Below are positions 54,672-63,945 of a DNA stretch of 64,000 bases, in pieces. The notes beneath the pieces were generated by a model. The model saw only the letters and a program-made list of their open reading frames with translations, ran no database searches and was not told where the DNA came from. The stretch's first letter is position 1; each line of letters starts with the position of its first letter. The DNA is from Roseibium porphyridii. Its GTDB lineage: Bacteria > Pseudomonadota > Alphaproteobacteria > Rhizobiales > Stappiaceae. Both the position numbers and the translations under genes were made by a program. Location: NCBI RefSeq assembly GCF_026191725.2, contig NZ_CP120863.1, forward strand, positions 414,001-478,000, given 5' to 3'.

Positions 54672-57250
54672 GCGGCTTTGTTCCCGGAACGACCGGGTCA
54701 GGCAACCAGACCTTTCCTCTGGCAACGCGTTTTGCCTTGCGAGAGCTGCGCGGTGGGCTCAAAGGGTTTTACATTTTTATCGCCTGTATCGCTCTTGGCG
54801 TTGCCGCAATCGCAGGCGTTACGTCTGTTTCACGGGCCCTCACAGAGGGAATCTCCCGCGAAGGTCAGGCGATTCTCGGCGGCGATTTGTCCTTCCGCCT
54901 GATCCACCGCGAAGCCAATGCGGAGGAAGCCGCGTTTCTGGACAGTCTTGGGGCTGTCTCAGGCGTTGCAACGATGCGCGCGATGGCCAGGCGACTGGAT
55001 GGATCGGAACAGGCTCTGGTCGAATTGAAGGCGGTTGATGACCCTTATCCCCTTTATGGGTCACTCGACCTTCAGTCGGGCCAACCGCTGACAACCGCCA
55101 TTGCACAACAGGATGGTGTCTGGGGTGCCGTGGCAGACCTCGCCCTACTTGCGCGTCTGAATATTTCCGTTGGTGATACGATTGCGCTCGGGCGCACGAC
55201 CTTGCGTATTTCTGATGTCATTGAAATCGAGCCGGACAAACTTGCCGGCGGCATGGAGTTTGGTCCAAGGCTGATGGTGTCTGAAGCAGCGCTTCCGGAT
55301 ACCGACCTTGTCCAGCCTGGCAGTCTGATACGCTGGCACTACCGCGTTCGGATGGATCCGGCCCCCAGTCTTGAAACGCTTTCAGGAGTGGTGGAAAGCG
55401 TGAAGCAGAACCAGCCCGACGCCGAATGGCGCATACGTTCGCGTGCGAATGCCTCGCCTGGTTTGCAGCGCAGTATCGGTCGGTTCGCCCAGTTTTTGAC
55501 GCTCGTCGGTCTGACCGCACTTGTGGTCGGAGGTGTGGGTGTCGCAAACGCCATCCGGGCGTATCTGGAGACCAAGCGTGAAGTCATTGCCAGTTTCAAG
55601 TGCCTGGGTGCGACCGGCGGATTTGTATTCCAGATCTATCTGGTTCAAATGATTGTTCTGGCACTGATCGGGATCGCCATCGGCCTTGTCATTGGCGCAT
55701 TGATACCATTTGCGGCTGGTGCGGCATTGTCCGGCGTGTTGCCGGTTCAGCTTGCCGCCAACATTTATCCTGCCGAGCTCGGTCTTGGTTTGATCTATGG
55801 ACTTCTGACAGCACTTGCATTCGCATTGTGGCCTCTCGGTCGCGCTCATGATGTTCCGCCGACCGCCCTATTCAGGGATATCGTGACAGGCGGGGCTAAG
55901 TTTCCGCGCAAGCGGTATCTGTTCGCAACCATGGTCACGGTTGTGGCCCTGGCCGCCATTGCAATCCTGCTTGCTCACGACAAGACCATTGCTGGAGTTT
56001 ACATCGTCGCTTCAGCGGGTGCGTTCCTTTTGCTTGTGATTGTTGCGCGTCTGATCATGTTTGCCGCAAAACGCCTGCCGAGCGTCAGATCTACGGAACT
56101 GCGCCTGGCAATTGCCAATATTCACCGCCCTGGTGCCTTGACACCTTCTGTTGTTTTGTCGCTGGGTCTTGGGCTGTCCTTGTTGGTGGCACTCGCGCTG
56201 ATCGATGGCAACCTGCGGCGGGAATTGACGGCCACGATTGCCGATCAGGCGCCAAGCTTCTTCTTTGTCGATATCCAAAGCCATGAACGCGACACCTTCC
56301 AGACGCTACTTGAGGACGAAGCGCCGAACGCCAACCTCCAAAGCGTGCCCATGTTGCGCGGCAGGATCGTGAGCCTGAACGACATCCCGTCTGAGGATTT
56401 CGTGCCGGCACAAGATGGCTCGGACTGGGTTCTTCGCGGTGACCGTGGCATCACATACGAGGCCACGCTTCCGGATAACTCCACGTTGTCGGCAGGAGAA
56501 TGGTGGCCGGAAGACTACAGCGGCATACCATTGGTTTCATTCGACGCCGAGGCCGCGACAGACCTTGGGCTGGTTATTGGCGACAAGGTCACGGTCAACG
56601 TCTTGGGCCGGGAAATTACCGCAGAGATCGCCAACATGAGGGATGTTGAATGGCAGTCCTTGGCAATCAACTTCGTCATGGTCTTTTCGCCGAACACCTT
56701 TGCGGGTGCTCCTCATGCCCATCTCATGACACTCGGCTGGGACGAAGAAGTGCCGACGGACGCTGAGCTGGCGCTTTTGAAAACCGTATCAAACACGTTC
56801 CCGACCGTAACTGCGGTTCGGGTCAAGGACGCCATATCCCAGGTCAATGATCTGGTGGCACAACTTGCCTGGGCCATCCGGGGAGCAAGCTCGATCACGC
56901 TGATTGCCAGCGTGCTTGTTCTGGCAGGTGCGTTGGCTGCCGGCCACCGCAGTCGCATTTACGATGCCGTTATACTCAAGACCTTGGGTGCCACACGCAC
57001 ACGCCTGATCATTGCCTACGGCCTCGAATACGCGATCCTCGGATTGGTGACCGCCCTTTTTGCCCTGGTGGCCGGAGGTGTGGCAGCCTGGTACGTGATC
57101 ACTCAGATCATGGGTGGATCGTTCGTCGTCATGCCGGTTACAGCTGCGGGTGCCGCGCTTGTTGCACTCGTCCTGACAGTCGGCTTCGGCCTGATCGGCA
57201 CTTGGCGCGTGTTGGGTGAAAAGCCGGCCCCGGTTCTTAGAAACCTCTAG
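54668..57250 (+). CDS. ybbP: ABC transporter permease, FtsX-like (YbbP)
   Basis: 860 residues from a GTG overlapping the ATPase stop. Duplicated MacB/FtsX architecture: a transmembrane helix near 32-52, large periplasmic domain (about 55-265), three helices (about 275-395), a second block of helices and domain, and three C-terminal helices (about 735-850). FtsX-type coupling motifs such as REVIASFKCLGATGGFVF (about 305-322) and DAVILKTLGATRTRLI are visible. Length is as expected for YbbP. Confidence 0.92.
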   Translation: MSGFVPGTTGSGNQTFPLATRFALRELRGGLKGFYIFIACIALGVAAIAGVTSVSRALTEGISREGQAILGGDLSFRLIHREANAEEAAFLDSLGAVSGVATMRAMARRLDGSEQALVELKAVDDPYPLYGSLDLQSGQPLTTAIAQQDGVWGAVADLALLARLNISVGDTIALGRTTLRISDVIEIEPDKLAGGMEFGPRLMVSEAALPDTDLVQPGSLIRWHYRVRMDPAPSLETLSGVVESVKQNQPDAEWRIRSRANASPGLQRSIGRFAQFLTLVGLTALVVGGVGVANAIRAYLETKREVIASFKCLGATGGFVFQIYLVQMIVLALIGIAIGLVIGALIPFAAGAALSGVLPVQLAANIYPAELGLGLIYGLLTALAFALWPLGRAHDVPPTALFRDIVTGGAKFPRKRYLFATMVTVVALAAIAILLAHDKTIAGVYIVASAGAFLLLVIVARLIMFAAKRLPSVRSTELRLAIANIHRPGALTPSVVLSLGLGLSLLVALALIDGNLRRELTATIADQAPSFFFVDIQSHERDTFQTLLEDEAPNANLQSVPMLRGRIVSLNDIPSEDFVPAQDGSDWVLRGDRGITYEATLPDNSTLSAGEWWPEDYSGIPLVSFDAEAATDLGLVIGDKVTVNVLGREITAEIANMRDVEWQSLAINFVMVFSPNTFAGAPHAHLMTLGWDEEVPTDAELALLKTVSNTFPTVTAVRVKDAISQVNDLVAQLAWAIRGASSITLIASVLVLAGALAAGHRSRIYDAVILKTLGATRTRLIIAYGLEYAILGLVTALFALVAGGVAAWYVITQIMGGSFVVMPVTAAGAALVALVLTVGFGLIGTWRVLGEKPAPVLRNL

Positions 57251-57271
57251 GACCTCGACTGATACAAGCGA

Positions 57272-57298
57272 CCTGATATGGAAATTATCCATGTCAGG
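57272..57298. repeat. Inverted repeat after ybbP
   Basis: Arms CCTGATATGG (57272-57281) and CCATGTCAGG (57289-57298) pair over ten positions with one G:U; loop AAATTAT; no T run. Possibly an mRNA end structure or an operator for the gene at 57411. Confidence 0.45.
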
Positions 57299-57410
57299 AA
57301 ACTTTCATGAAAAACAGGCGCTTTCGGTCGAACTTCGGCCCGACGCCGCTTGCATGCTGTTTTGATCTTGGCTATCCGACTAGGGCCTAGAGTAAACAGG
57401 GGCTTGTTCC

Positions 57411-58184
57411 ATGCTTGAATTCACTAAAAAAACCATTCTCAGATCACTGGCCAAAGGCGTGGTACTTGCTGCCGCAACGACGTTTTCGTTTGGTCAGCCC
57501 GCATTTGCGGAAAGCCCGTTTCATACCGGCGTCTGGCAATTGAACACAAAAGATGGGCCGCGCGGGCTTGTGGTCAGCGACTGGCTGGTGTTCGAAGACG
57601 GACTGCCAAAGCGCTGGCTCTATCGCCGCGCCGGCACCAATGATCAGAACCAGTTCGATTTCTTTACCCGTACGATCAACGACAGTGGTTATACGCCGGT
57701 CGGCATCCGTGTTTACCGGACGGGTGAACATGCGATGAAATACACGTTGGCACCGAAGGGTGAAGAGCCGTTTGAAGTGACCGCCGAGCGTCTGTCCATT
57801 CCGAATTACAAGAACTCCTGTCTTTCAGTTGAGAAAAAAGGCAATCGGTTCTACCGGACCTGGAACGGAACGGCGTCTTCAAAACTCAAGAAGATGAAGC
57901 TGTCCAAAAGCCGGCTGACCGTTGATGGAGACGCTCGCAATGTCACCGTTGAGGAAGTTCGTGTCGGCCGCATGGGCATCATGGAAGACGGCAAACCGCT
58001 GGCGTTTCTGACGGACGCCGGTGGTGACTACGCTGTTTTGCAGTGGTTCAAGCCTGGCGTTTCGGTCGAACAGATGCGTGACAAAGAACGCGAAATCCTC
58101 GATTTTGCCGCCGAAGAGGTGGTTCGCAACCCTGGCGGGGACTGCGATCGGCAAATTGCATCGCGCCTGAAAGCGATGAAATAA
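57411..58184 (+). CDS. Secreted protein of unknown function
   Basis: 257 residues with a signal peptide (hydrophobic about 15-32, ending AFAES). The mature part is beta-rich in appearance with two cysteines (NSCLSVEK and GGDCDRQ) and the segments GVWQLNTKDGPRG and AVLQWFKPGVSVEQMRDKERE. No domain recognised. AGGGG about 8 nt before the ATG. Stands alone between ybbP and the BI-1 gene. Confidence 0.75.
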   Translation: MLEFTKKTILRSLAKGVVLAAATTFSFGQPAFAESPFHTGVWQLNTKDGPRGLVVSDWLVFEDGLPKRWLYRRAGTNDQNQFDFFTRTINDSGYTPVGIRVYRTGEHAMKYTLAPKGEEPFEVTAERLSIPNYKNSCLSVEKKGNRFYRTWNGTASSKLKKMKLSKSRLTVDGDARNVTVEEVRVGRMGIMEDGKPLAFLTDAGGDYAVLQWFKPGVSVEQMRDKEREILDFAAEEVVRNPGGDCDRQIASRLKAMK

Positions 58185-58350
58185 GCGCTGAATCAGACTA
58201 TTTGGGTAATTGTTGCGGGTTTGAGCGGAAAAGATTACGATTTTTTCAGGAAAACCGTCTTGAGCTTATGTCCGCATTTTCCCATATGTTGAGGGAGTTG
58301 TGCTGCACGTAAGTTCACGTGCTTCTATCTAGAAGGGGAATACCACGACC

Positions 58351-59088
58351 ATGTCGACCTTTGACCGTCAATCTCAGGGTGCCTACTCGGTTGCCGGCGC
58401 ACGCGCCGAGGCCGGCATCGATCAGGGCCTGCGCAGCTATATGCTGGGTGTCTACAACTACATGACACTCGGCCTCGCGCTGACCGGCTTCCTCGCACTC
58501 GGCACGTATATGCTGGCTGTCAGCAATCCTGCCGTTGCACAAACGCTCTTCAGTGGGCCGATTTACTTCGTGCTGCTGTTTGCGCCGCTCGGAATGGTTC
58601 TCTGGCTGTCCGCGCGCATTCAGTCGATGAGCGCTAGCACCGCCAGAACAATGTTCTTGGTCTACGCGTCCATCATGGGCATTTCGCTTGCGCCGATCTT
58701 TATGGTCTATACCGGTGGCTCCATTGCACGGGTGTTCTTCATCACCGCCGCATCCTTCGGCGCGTTGAGCATCTTCGGTTACACCACCAAAAAAGACCTG
58801 TCTGGTTGGGGTTCGTTCCTGATGATGGGCCTGATCGGCATCATCATCGCTTCGATCGTCAACATCTTCCTGGCATCGTCTGCTCTGATGTTTGCCGTTT
58901 CAGTGATCGGTGTTCTGGTGTTTGCCGGCCTCACGGCTTACGACACGCAGCAGATCAAGGAAATGTACTACGAAGGTGACAGCAGTGAAGTCGCCACGAA
59001 GAAGTCCGTCATGGGCGCTCTTCGTCTGTACCTCGACTTCATCAACCTGTTCCTGATGCTGTTGTCGCTGTTCGGCAATCGCGAATAA
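58351..59088 (+). CDS. Bax inhibitor-1 (BI-1/YccA) family membrane protein
   Basis: 245 residues, seven helices. Typical BI-1 features: N-terminal charged segment followed by LRSYMLGVYNYMTLGLALTGFLAL, VFFITAASFGALSIFGYTTKKDLSGWGSFLMMGLIGIIIAS and the C-terminal FAGLTAYDTQQIKEMYYEGDSSE with the acidic pair of the family. AGAAGGGG precedes the ATG. A pH-sensitive Ca2+ leak function is known for one bacterial homologue; here it is unproven. Confidence 0.92.
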   Translation: MSTFDRQSQGAYSVAGARAEAGIDQGLRSYMLGVYNYMTLGLALTGFLALGTYMLAVSNPAVAQTLFSGPIYFVLLFAPLGMVLWLSARIQSMSASTARTMFLVYASIMGISLAPIFMVYTGGSIARVFFITAASFGALSIFGYTTKKDLSGWGSFLMMGLIGIIIASIVNIFLASSALMFAVSVIGVLVFAGLTAYDTQQIKEMYYEGDSSEVATKKSVMGALRLYLDFINLFLMLLSLFGNRE

Positions 59089-59110
59089 TCTGCACTGCAA
59101 CTGAAACTGA

Positions 59111-59140
59111 AAAGCCCGGCTCTTTTGCCGGGCTTTTTTT
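59111..59140 (+). terminator. Intrinsic terminator after the BI-1 gene
   Basis: Perfect stem AAAGCCCGGC / GCCGGGCTTT with loop TCTTTT and a T run; 22 bp after the stop. Confidence 0.93.
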
Positions 59141-59159
59141 ATCTGAACGGGAAATCGGT

Positions 59160-59549
59160 TCAGGCGTCGACGACGCGAAGATGCTTTTTCTTTTCAAGGA
59201 CCTTGAGCACCTGTGCGAGGTCGTGGCCACGCTTCAGGATCATGCCACCTGTGGCGACCACAGAATATGCGCCCTGCCGCCGCGCCAGCTTTGGGTCTTT
59301 CTCAATTCGAAAAAGTGGCATCTCCGAGGATCGGCGGAAGACGGAAAAGACTGCCTTGTCCTTTAGAAGGTCGATTGCGTAGTCGCGCCATTCACCATCC
59401 GCAACCATGCGGCCGTAGAGCCGAAGGATGGTATCAAGTTCTTTTCGATGAAATGAAACGACAGGTCTTGGAGGGGGAGCCGGTTGGCTTTGCGGTGAGA
59501 GGGTCAATCTCGCACCGCGCTGAAACGCGCTGTCATCGGCTTCGCTCAT
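59160..59549 (-). CDS. DUF2794 family protein
   Basis: 129 residues from the ATG at 59549, with GGAGG four nt upstream; the frame could start further upstream. Conserved block VVSFHRKELDTILRLYGRMVADGEWRDYAIDLLKDKAVFSVFRRSSE identifies DUF2794, a small alphaproteobacterial family without known function. A Pro-rich N-terminal linker precedes it. Confidence 0.88.
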   Translation of the reverse strand: MSEADDSAFQRGARLTLSPQSQPAPPPRPVVSFHRKELDTILRLYGRMVADGEWRDYAIDLLKDKAVFSVFRRSSEMPLFRIEKDPKLARRQGAYSVVATGGMILKRGHDLAQVLKVLEKKKHLRVVDA

Positions 59550-59798
59550 TCCGCCTCCATTTCCGTTTGCGGTTTCGCTTGAAACGAGAATCACGCCTGA
59601 ATCCCGTTTGTCACCCAGCTGTCATGATGCGTTGGCATAGGCCCCGATGGCAAGCCCACAAATGAAAGAACAGCACATACGTCAGTTTTTACGTCATAAT
59701 TGCCGAGTAAAAAGCCGATGAGATGAGGGCGCTCAATGTAACGGTGGTTTGCCTTGAAAGAACGCCTAAATTTCCTTGATTTTGCCGCATTCCAGCCC

Positions 59799-59828
59799 TT
59801 GGCCAGCCATTTTGGCGCACCATATTAG
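59799..59828 (+). promoter_or_regulatory. Candidate promoter of the intergenic sRNA
   Basis: TTGGCC (59799-59804), 18-nt spacer, TATTAG (59823-59828). Predicts transcription from about 59835 just before a 7-bp hairpin (59832-59849). Confidence 0.45.
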
Positions 59829-59834
59829 CATCAT

Positions 59835-59968
59835 ACCCTGATGGGTATGGCCAGTAGGGATCGCGGAATGCATTAGCCCCCCAGCCCCCCGGGGTTCTTA
59901 CCAGCCAGCCAGATTTAGTGAGTCAAACATCAGGGCACCTGAAGGGCCGGCGTAAAGCCGGCCCTTTT
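59835..59968 (+). ncRNA. Candidate small RNA with C-rich loop
   Basis: About 134 nt between a promoter-like sequence and a strong terminator, in a 550 bp region with no plausible ORF. Structure visible by eye: 5' hairpin CATACCC-TGAT-GGGTATG (59832-59849), a C-rich tract CCCCCCAGCCCCCC at about 59877-59890, then the terminator. C-rich unpaired loops are typical of alphaproteobacterial sRNAs that block Shine-Dalgarno sequences. I do not recognise it as 6S, SRP, tmRNA or RNase P RNA. Confidence 0.45.
59942..59968 (+). terminator. Intrinsic terminator in DUF2794-GNAT intergenic region
   Basis: Perfect 10-bp stem AAGGGCCGGC / GCCGGCCCTT, loop GTAAA, ending in TTTT. No protein gene precedes it on the plus strand within 850 bp. 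Confidence 0.88.
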
Positions 59969-60102
59969 CATTTTCCAGATCCTGTTGTCGAGCGCCATCA
60001 TTCGCAATCAATCGAACAGCGAAACTGGCAACCCCATCTTTTTGTCAATCGCAACGGATTGCCTCTTTTCCGTCCCGTTGCTTGATGTATCCTTTCAAAA
60101 GA

Positions 60103-60621
60103 ATGACTACGGACCTGATTGATCTCCGCGCGGCCCGAGCCGCTGATTGTGAGGCGCTAGCCGGTATTCATAGTGAAGCCTGGCTTGGAGCCTACAGGGG
60201 CGTATTGCACGGTGTTGATCTTCAAAAGATGATCTCACGCAGGGGAACCGGCTGGTGGCGGGGCGCTCTTGCGAGAGGCGTTGAAATCAAAATTCTCAGC
60301 ATAGCCGACACGCCTGCAGGATATGCAACCTATGGCCCCTGCCGTCTGCACAGAACCGGAATGGACGGTGAAATCTATGAACTTTACCTGAAGCCCGAGT
60401 ATCAGGGCCTCGGGTTCGGGCGTACACTTTTTGAAAGCGTTCAGGATACGTTGGAAACCAGAAACCTGTCCGGTATTGCCATCCAGGTGCTCAGTGAAAA
60501 CAAACCCGCCAGGGCGTTCTACAAGGCCGTTGGTGGACGGCTTGCGGCAAAGTCATGGTACCGGTTGGGTGGTCGGCGTTTGGAACTGTCGATCTATGTG
60601 TGGCCAGCCACCGGCGGCTGA
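60103..60621 (+). CDS. GNAT family N-acetyltransferase
   Basis: 172 residues from the ATG at 60103 (MTTDLIDLRAARAADCEALAGIH); TTG/ATG codons at 60082/60085 would add seven or six residues. Acetyl-CoA loop PEYQGLGFGRTLFESV (about 104-119) and the ENKPARAFYKAVGGR helix of the fold. Substrate unknown. Ends 13 bp before the convergent secreted protein gene. Confidence 0.85.
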   Translation: MTTDLIDLRAARAADCEALAGIHSEAWLGAYRGVLHGVDLQKMISRRGTGWWRGALARGVEIKILSIADTPAGYATYGPCRLHRTGMDGEIYELYLKPEYQGLGFGRTLFESVQDTLETRNLSGIAIQVLSENKPARAFYKAVGGRLAAKSWYRLGGRRLELSIYVWPATGG

Positions 60622-60634
60622 CTCTCCCTTCTCC

Positions 60635-61213
60635 TCATTGAGTGTTTCCTGCATTCCCAATTGTTTCAGGCGGTCTGGAACAATCGAACTGGCCGGCCAT
60701 CGTGTCCGCCGCCTGTCTTGCAAGAACATTGGCATTCTTGTTCGTTTGCGCGTCAACGCGGGCAATCTGGCAGGTTTCGCCGCCTGCTTTCAGCTGAGTG
60801 ACAATCAGGACGCTGCCTGTCTTGCCGCCATCGCCGTAACTTGGAAACCATCGCAGGATAGTCGCAAATGGTTGACCGTCTCGCAGCCGCCATTCCAGGG
60901 TGTCATTGACCGTATTGAAGTTTGGTAAGGTCTGGCCGGCCGCCGGTTCATCCGCTGCAGAAGGTCCGAAAGAGACAAACATGCGAAGGTCGCCCTCGGC
61001 AACGTAGACCGATTGACCCTTGTATCCGGGGCATTCCCAGGAGCCGCCAAATGTGCCCTCTTCCGCGGCGGTTTCCAACTGCACGCAATTCTGAAGCTGG
61101 ATTTTGGTGTAAGTACTTTCGATGGTTTCAGCAGTGCCGTTTCCTGTTGTCAGCGCCACGACTGCCGCGAAAACGGCCAATATCCGCGATACCTTTCGGA
61201 AAAATGGTGACAT
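60635..61213 (-). CDS. Conserved secreted protein of unknown function
   Basis: 192 residues from the ATG at 61213, with GGGGGA upstream; a longer frame (to 61432) overlaps the ppa upstream region and lacks the signal at its start. Signal peptide about 1-28 (ending GTAE). Cysteines in QNCVQLE, WECPGY, ETCQIAR and FDCSRP suggest two disulfides. No domain recognised. Divergent from ppa by 130 bp. Confidence 0.75.
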   Translation of the reverse strand: MSPFFRKVSRILAVFAAVVALTTGNGTAETIESTYTKIQLQNCVQLETAAEEGTFGGSWECPGYKGQSVYVAEGDLRMFVSFGPSAADEPAAGQTLPNFNTVNDTLEWRLRDGQPFATILRWFPSYGDGGKTGSVLIVTQLKAGGETCQIARVDAQTNKNANVLARQAADTMAGQFDCSRPPETIGNAGNTQ

Positions 61214-61343
61214 GGATTCCCCCTGACTGGCTTTTCCGTCATTAGAGGCATGCTCATCAATTAGGTGCAATGCAATAATTAAGGACTTGCACTTATCCGG
61301 CTGGGTTGCGATAGACGCACCACAGATCAACAGGAGTGTTTCA

Positions 61344-61883
61344 ATGCGTATGGACGCTGTGCCGATCGGCAAGAACCCGCCGGAAGACATCAATGTCATC
61401 GTCGAGGTTTCCGTCGGCGGTGAACCGATCAAGTATGAGATGGATAAGGAAGCCGGGGCGATGTATGTCGACCGCTTTCTCTATACGCCCATGCGATATC
61501 CTGGAAACTACGGTTTTGTGCCACACACGCTTTGCGGTGACGGCGATCCGATCGATGTGGTGGTTGTCAATCAGCGGCCTATCGTTCCAGGTGCCATTAT
61601 GAACTGTCGTCCGATCGGTGTGTTGCTGATGGAAGATGAGTCCGGCCAGGATGAAAAGATCATCGCCGTTCCGTCACACAAGCTGAGCAAGCGCTACGAC
61701 GCGATTTCCGATGTCACCGATCTGCCGGAAATCACCGTCCAGCAGGTCAAGCACTTCTTCGAGCACTACAAGGATCTTGAGCCCGGCAAATGGGTAAAAG
61801 TCACCGGTATGGAAGGTGCGGAAGCAGCCAAGAAACTGATCATTGAATCAATTTCGCGGGCGCAAAAAGAAGCCGCTGAATAA
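61344..61883 (+). CDS. ppa: Inorganic pyrophosphatase (family I)
   Basis: Hydrolyses pyrophosphate released by biosynthesis. 179 residues, close to 175 of E. coli; start at the ATG 61344 with CAGGAG 8 nt upstream. Active-site signature DGDPIDV (66-72), [12 protein letters not shown] upstream, and [15 protein letters not shown] at the C-terminus. Confidence 0.97.
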   Translation: MRMDAVPIGKNPPEDINVIVEVSVGGEPIKYEMDKEAGAMYVDRFLYTPMRYPGNYGFVPHTLCGDGDPIDVVVVNQRPIVPGAIMNCRPIGVLLMEDESGQDEKIIAVPSHKLSKRYDAISDVTDLPEITVQQVKHFFEHYKDLEPGKWVKVTGMEGAEAAKKLIIESISRAQKEAAE

Positions 61884-61920
61884 GTTCTGCTCACAAAACT
61901 GCTGGAAGCCGTGACCGGAA

Positions 61921-62355
61921 CTATCGCTCGGTTGCGGCTTCTATTCGTTCCATGTCCTGATCGGACAAGCCGAAATGGTGGCCGATTTCGTGTATGAGGA
62001 CATGTGCGACTACGTCGCCCAGCGTTTCGTCCATTGCCGCCCAATAGTCCAGAATGGGCCGTCTGAACAGCCAAATCCGGTTGGGCATCTGGCCGGTGCC
62101 AACGGCATCGCCGCCTTGTGCCAGCCCCTGACCTTCAAACAGGCCCAGAAGATCATGCGGATCCTCAATCCCGAGTTCATCCAGCACGTCATCGGGTGCA
62201 TAATCGGCCAGGCTGATCTGCAAATGTCCGCAGCGCAGCAGCAAATCGTCCGGCAGGCCGGCCAGAATTTCGCTGGCCATGGCCTCGAAATCCTTGAGGC
62301 CCGGCGCTCTGCGCTCTGACCATCCGCTCCTGCTTATCGGGTTGATAGATGCCAT
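61921..62355 (-). CDS. Zincin-like metallopeptidase (DUF1025/PF06262)
   Basis: 144 residues. Zinc-binding HEIGHHFG at 122-129 near the C-terminus, preceded by RIWLFRRPILDYW; matches the small metallopeptidase-fold family with unknown targets. Convergent with ppa. Confidence 0.88.
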   Translation of the reverse strand: MASINPISRSGWSERRAPGLKDFEAMASEILAGLPDDLLLRCGHLQISLADYAPDDVLDELGIEDPHDLLGLFEGQGLAQGGDAVGTGQMPNRIWLFRRPILDYWAAMDETLGDVVAHVLIHEIGHHFGLSDQDMERIEAATER

Positions 62356-62405
62356 TTTGGTTCCCTGACGGCCCGCAATTCGCGCCGCCGCTCAATTTGT
62401 CGTCG

Positions 62406-62666
62406 CTAACCCATGACGTAGGTAACGAAGAGATAGATCACCAGTCCCAACGCAAACACAACACCGAGCGACCGGCCGATCCGCGTGCCAATTATCTCGA
62501 TCCGGTCGTCTGGATCCTTGTCTGCGGCGTTGAGGTGGTTCTTGGCTCTGTCCGCCATGCGCACGAAGGTCGAACCGACGATGGTTTCGCTTTCCGCTTC
62601 AACCCTGTCGATTGCTCTTAGCGCTTCTTCGCGCTGCTTTTCCTTTGGGTGCTTGGATCCGCTCAT
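62406..62666 (-). CDS. Small protein with C-terminal membrane anchor
   Basis: 86 residues from the ATG at 62666, whose ATGA overlaps the dsbB stop, so it is coupled to dsbB. Charged N-terminal helix (KHPKEKQREEALRAIDRVEAESE), one C-terminal transmembrane helix (about 64-85, LGVVFALGLVIYLFVTYVMG). No known family recognised. A longer frame from 62879 is not supported. Confidence 0.75.
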   Translation of the reverse strand: MSGSKHPKEKQREEALRAIDRVEAESETIVGSTFVRMADRAKNHLNAADKDPDDRIEIIGTRIGRSLGVVFALGLVIYLFVTYVMG

Positions 62667-63187
62667 GCGCCTATCGTTGTTTGATTTTCGCGCCGTTTCA
62701 ACAGAAAAGCGGACAAAAGCGCAAGAGCGGCAAGACCGGCGGAGGCAACAGCGTTCCAGCCCGCAAAGGACAGGCCGAGCATCCGCCAGCTGGCCTCCGT
62801 GCAGCTGACGACGCGTGTCGACTGAAGCGCCTGAAGCATGTTTGCGGCTGAAGCCGGCGCAGCGCTCCCGCCGCCACAATCATTCGGTCCGTCCCAGAAC
62901 TGCCATTCTGCACCAGATTGGTAGATGCCCAATCCGGCGCCATAGACAAAAACAGCTGCCACCGCCAGTAGCGTCAGCAATGCCATTCCGCTGCGTCCAC
63001 GAATATGCAGGATGAAAGCCACAACAGTGAGCGGCAGGCCGACATAATAGGGAATTCTCTGCTCCAGGCAGAGCTTGCAAGGGATATAGCCGCCGATCAG
63101 CTGGAAACCCCAGGCAGTTGCAATGACTGCCAGCCCCGCGACAAAAATCAGCCCAATCAGGTTTTGCGCCATCCGGTCCGCCGACAT
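62663..63187 (-). CDS. dsbB: Disulfide bond formation protein DsbB
   Basis: 174 residues, four helices. Quinone-linked pair Cys37-x2-Cys40 in CKLCLEQR and second periplasmic pair Cys104 and Cys129. Reoxidises DsbA. 16 bp separate it from the yqaA-type gene upstream. Confidence 0.9.
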   Translation of the reverse strand: MSADRMAQNLIGLIFVAGLAVIATAWGFQLIGGYIPCKLCLEQRIPYYVGLPLTVVAFILHIRGRSGMALLTLLAVAAVFVYGAGLGIYQSGAEWQFWDGPNDCGGGSAAPASAANMLQALQSTRVVSCTEASWRMLGLSFAGWNAVASAGLAALALLSAFLLKRRENQTTIGA

Positions 63188-63203
63188 CGCACCCTCGTTC
63201 GGT

Positions 63204-63782
63204 TTAGATAAATTTGATCAACAGGAAACCGCCGACCAGCAGCACCACAAATATGGTGAACATGAGACCGAGGCGTTTTTCGATAAACTCCTTGATCGGT
63301 GGACCGAAAACATAGAGCAGTCCGGCGACGATAAAGAAGCGTATGCCCCTGGAAACAATGCTTGCCAAGATGAATACCGGCAAACTCAGGCCTGCTACAC
63401 CCGAAGCGATGGTGATGACCTTGTAAGGAAACGGGGTCAAGCCGGCTATGAAGACGAACCACCAACCCCAGTCATTGAACACGACCCGAAACTCGTCGAA
63501 CTTGTCCATTTTTCCATAGAAGGAAAGGATCGGTTGAGCGACCTGCTCAAACAGGAACATGCCGATCAGATATCCGAGAATACCGCCGGCAACGGAGGTC
63601 AACGTGCACAAAAATGCATACCACCAGGCCTTTTCCCGGCGGGCGATGACCATCGGGATCAAAAGGATATCCGGCGGGATCGGAAAGAAGGAACTCTCGA
63701 CGAAAGAAACGGAGCCCAGCGCGGCGGGTGCGCGCGGTCCGGCAGCGAGGGACAGTGTCCAGTCATAAAGGCGTCTCAACAT
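63204..63782 (-). CDS. YqaA/DedA-family membrane protein (SNARE-associated/VTT)
   Basis: 192 residues, about five helices, with ALGSVSFVESSFFPIPPDILLIPMVIARREKAWWYAFLCTLTSVAGGILGYLIG and GLTPFPYKVITIASGVAGL typical of the YqaA branch of the DedA superfamily, implicated in membrane homeostasis. Tandem with dsbB and the small anchored protein in one minus-strand operon. Confidence 0.88.
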   Translation of the reverse strand: MLRRLYDWTLSLAAGPRAPAALGSVSFVESSFFPIPPDILLIPMVIARREKAWWYAFLCTLTSVAGGILGYLIGMFLFEQVAQPILSFYGKMDKFDEFRVVFNDWGWWFVFIAGLTPFPYKVITIASGVAGLSLPVFILASIVSRGIRFFIVAGLLYVFGPPIKEFIEKRLGLMFTIFVVLLVGGFLLIKFI

Positions 63783-63945
63783 GTCGCCTCCATAACTGGA
63801 GAGGGGTTAAAAGTCACCTACGGAAATAAGCGCAGTCGGTCACTTTTTGGGGTGTCCGGCACTGGAATGCGGATCGAGTTTGTTTTTTTGAGGCTGCGAA
63901 GAAGGGTTGAAAGCGTGGCCGCGAATGGGCTGAGCGTTTGAACAG

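Noticed and set aside
58310..58322. AGTTCACGTGCTT upstream of the BI-1 gene as a parS site
   Set aside because: Right half does not match GTGAAAC, and it is 32 kb from the cluster.
59835..59968. 6S RNA, SRP RNA, RNase P RNA or tmRNA
   Set aside because: None of the diagnostic conserved segments of these RNAs is present.
63123..63941. 272-codon plus-strand ORF over dsbB and the YqaA gene
   Set aside because: Antisense to two clear membrane protein genes; highly charged composition typical of a shadow frame.
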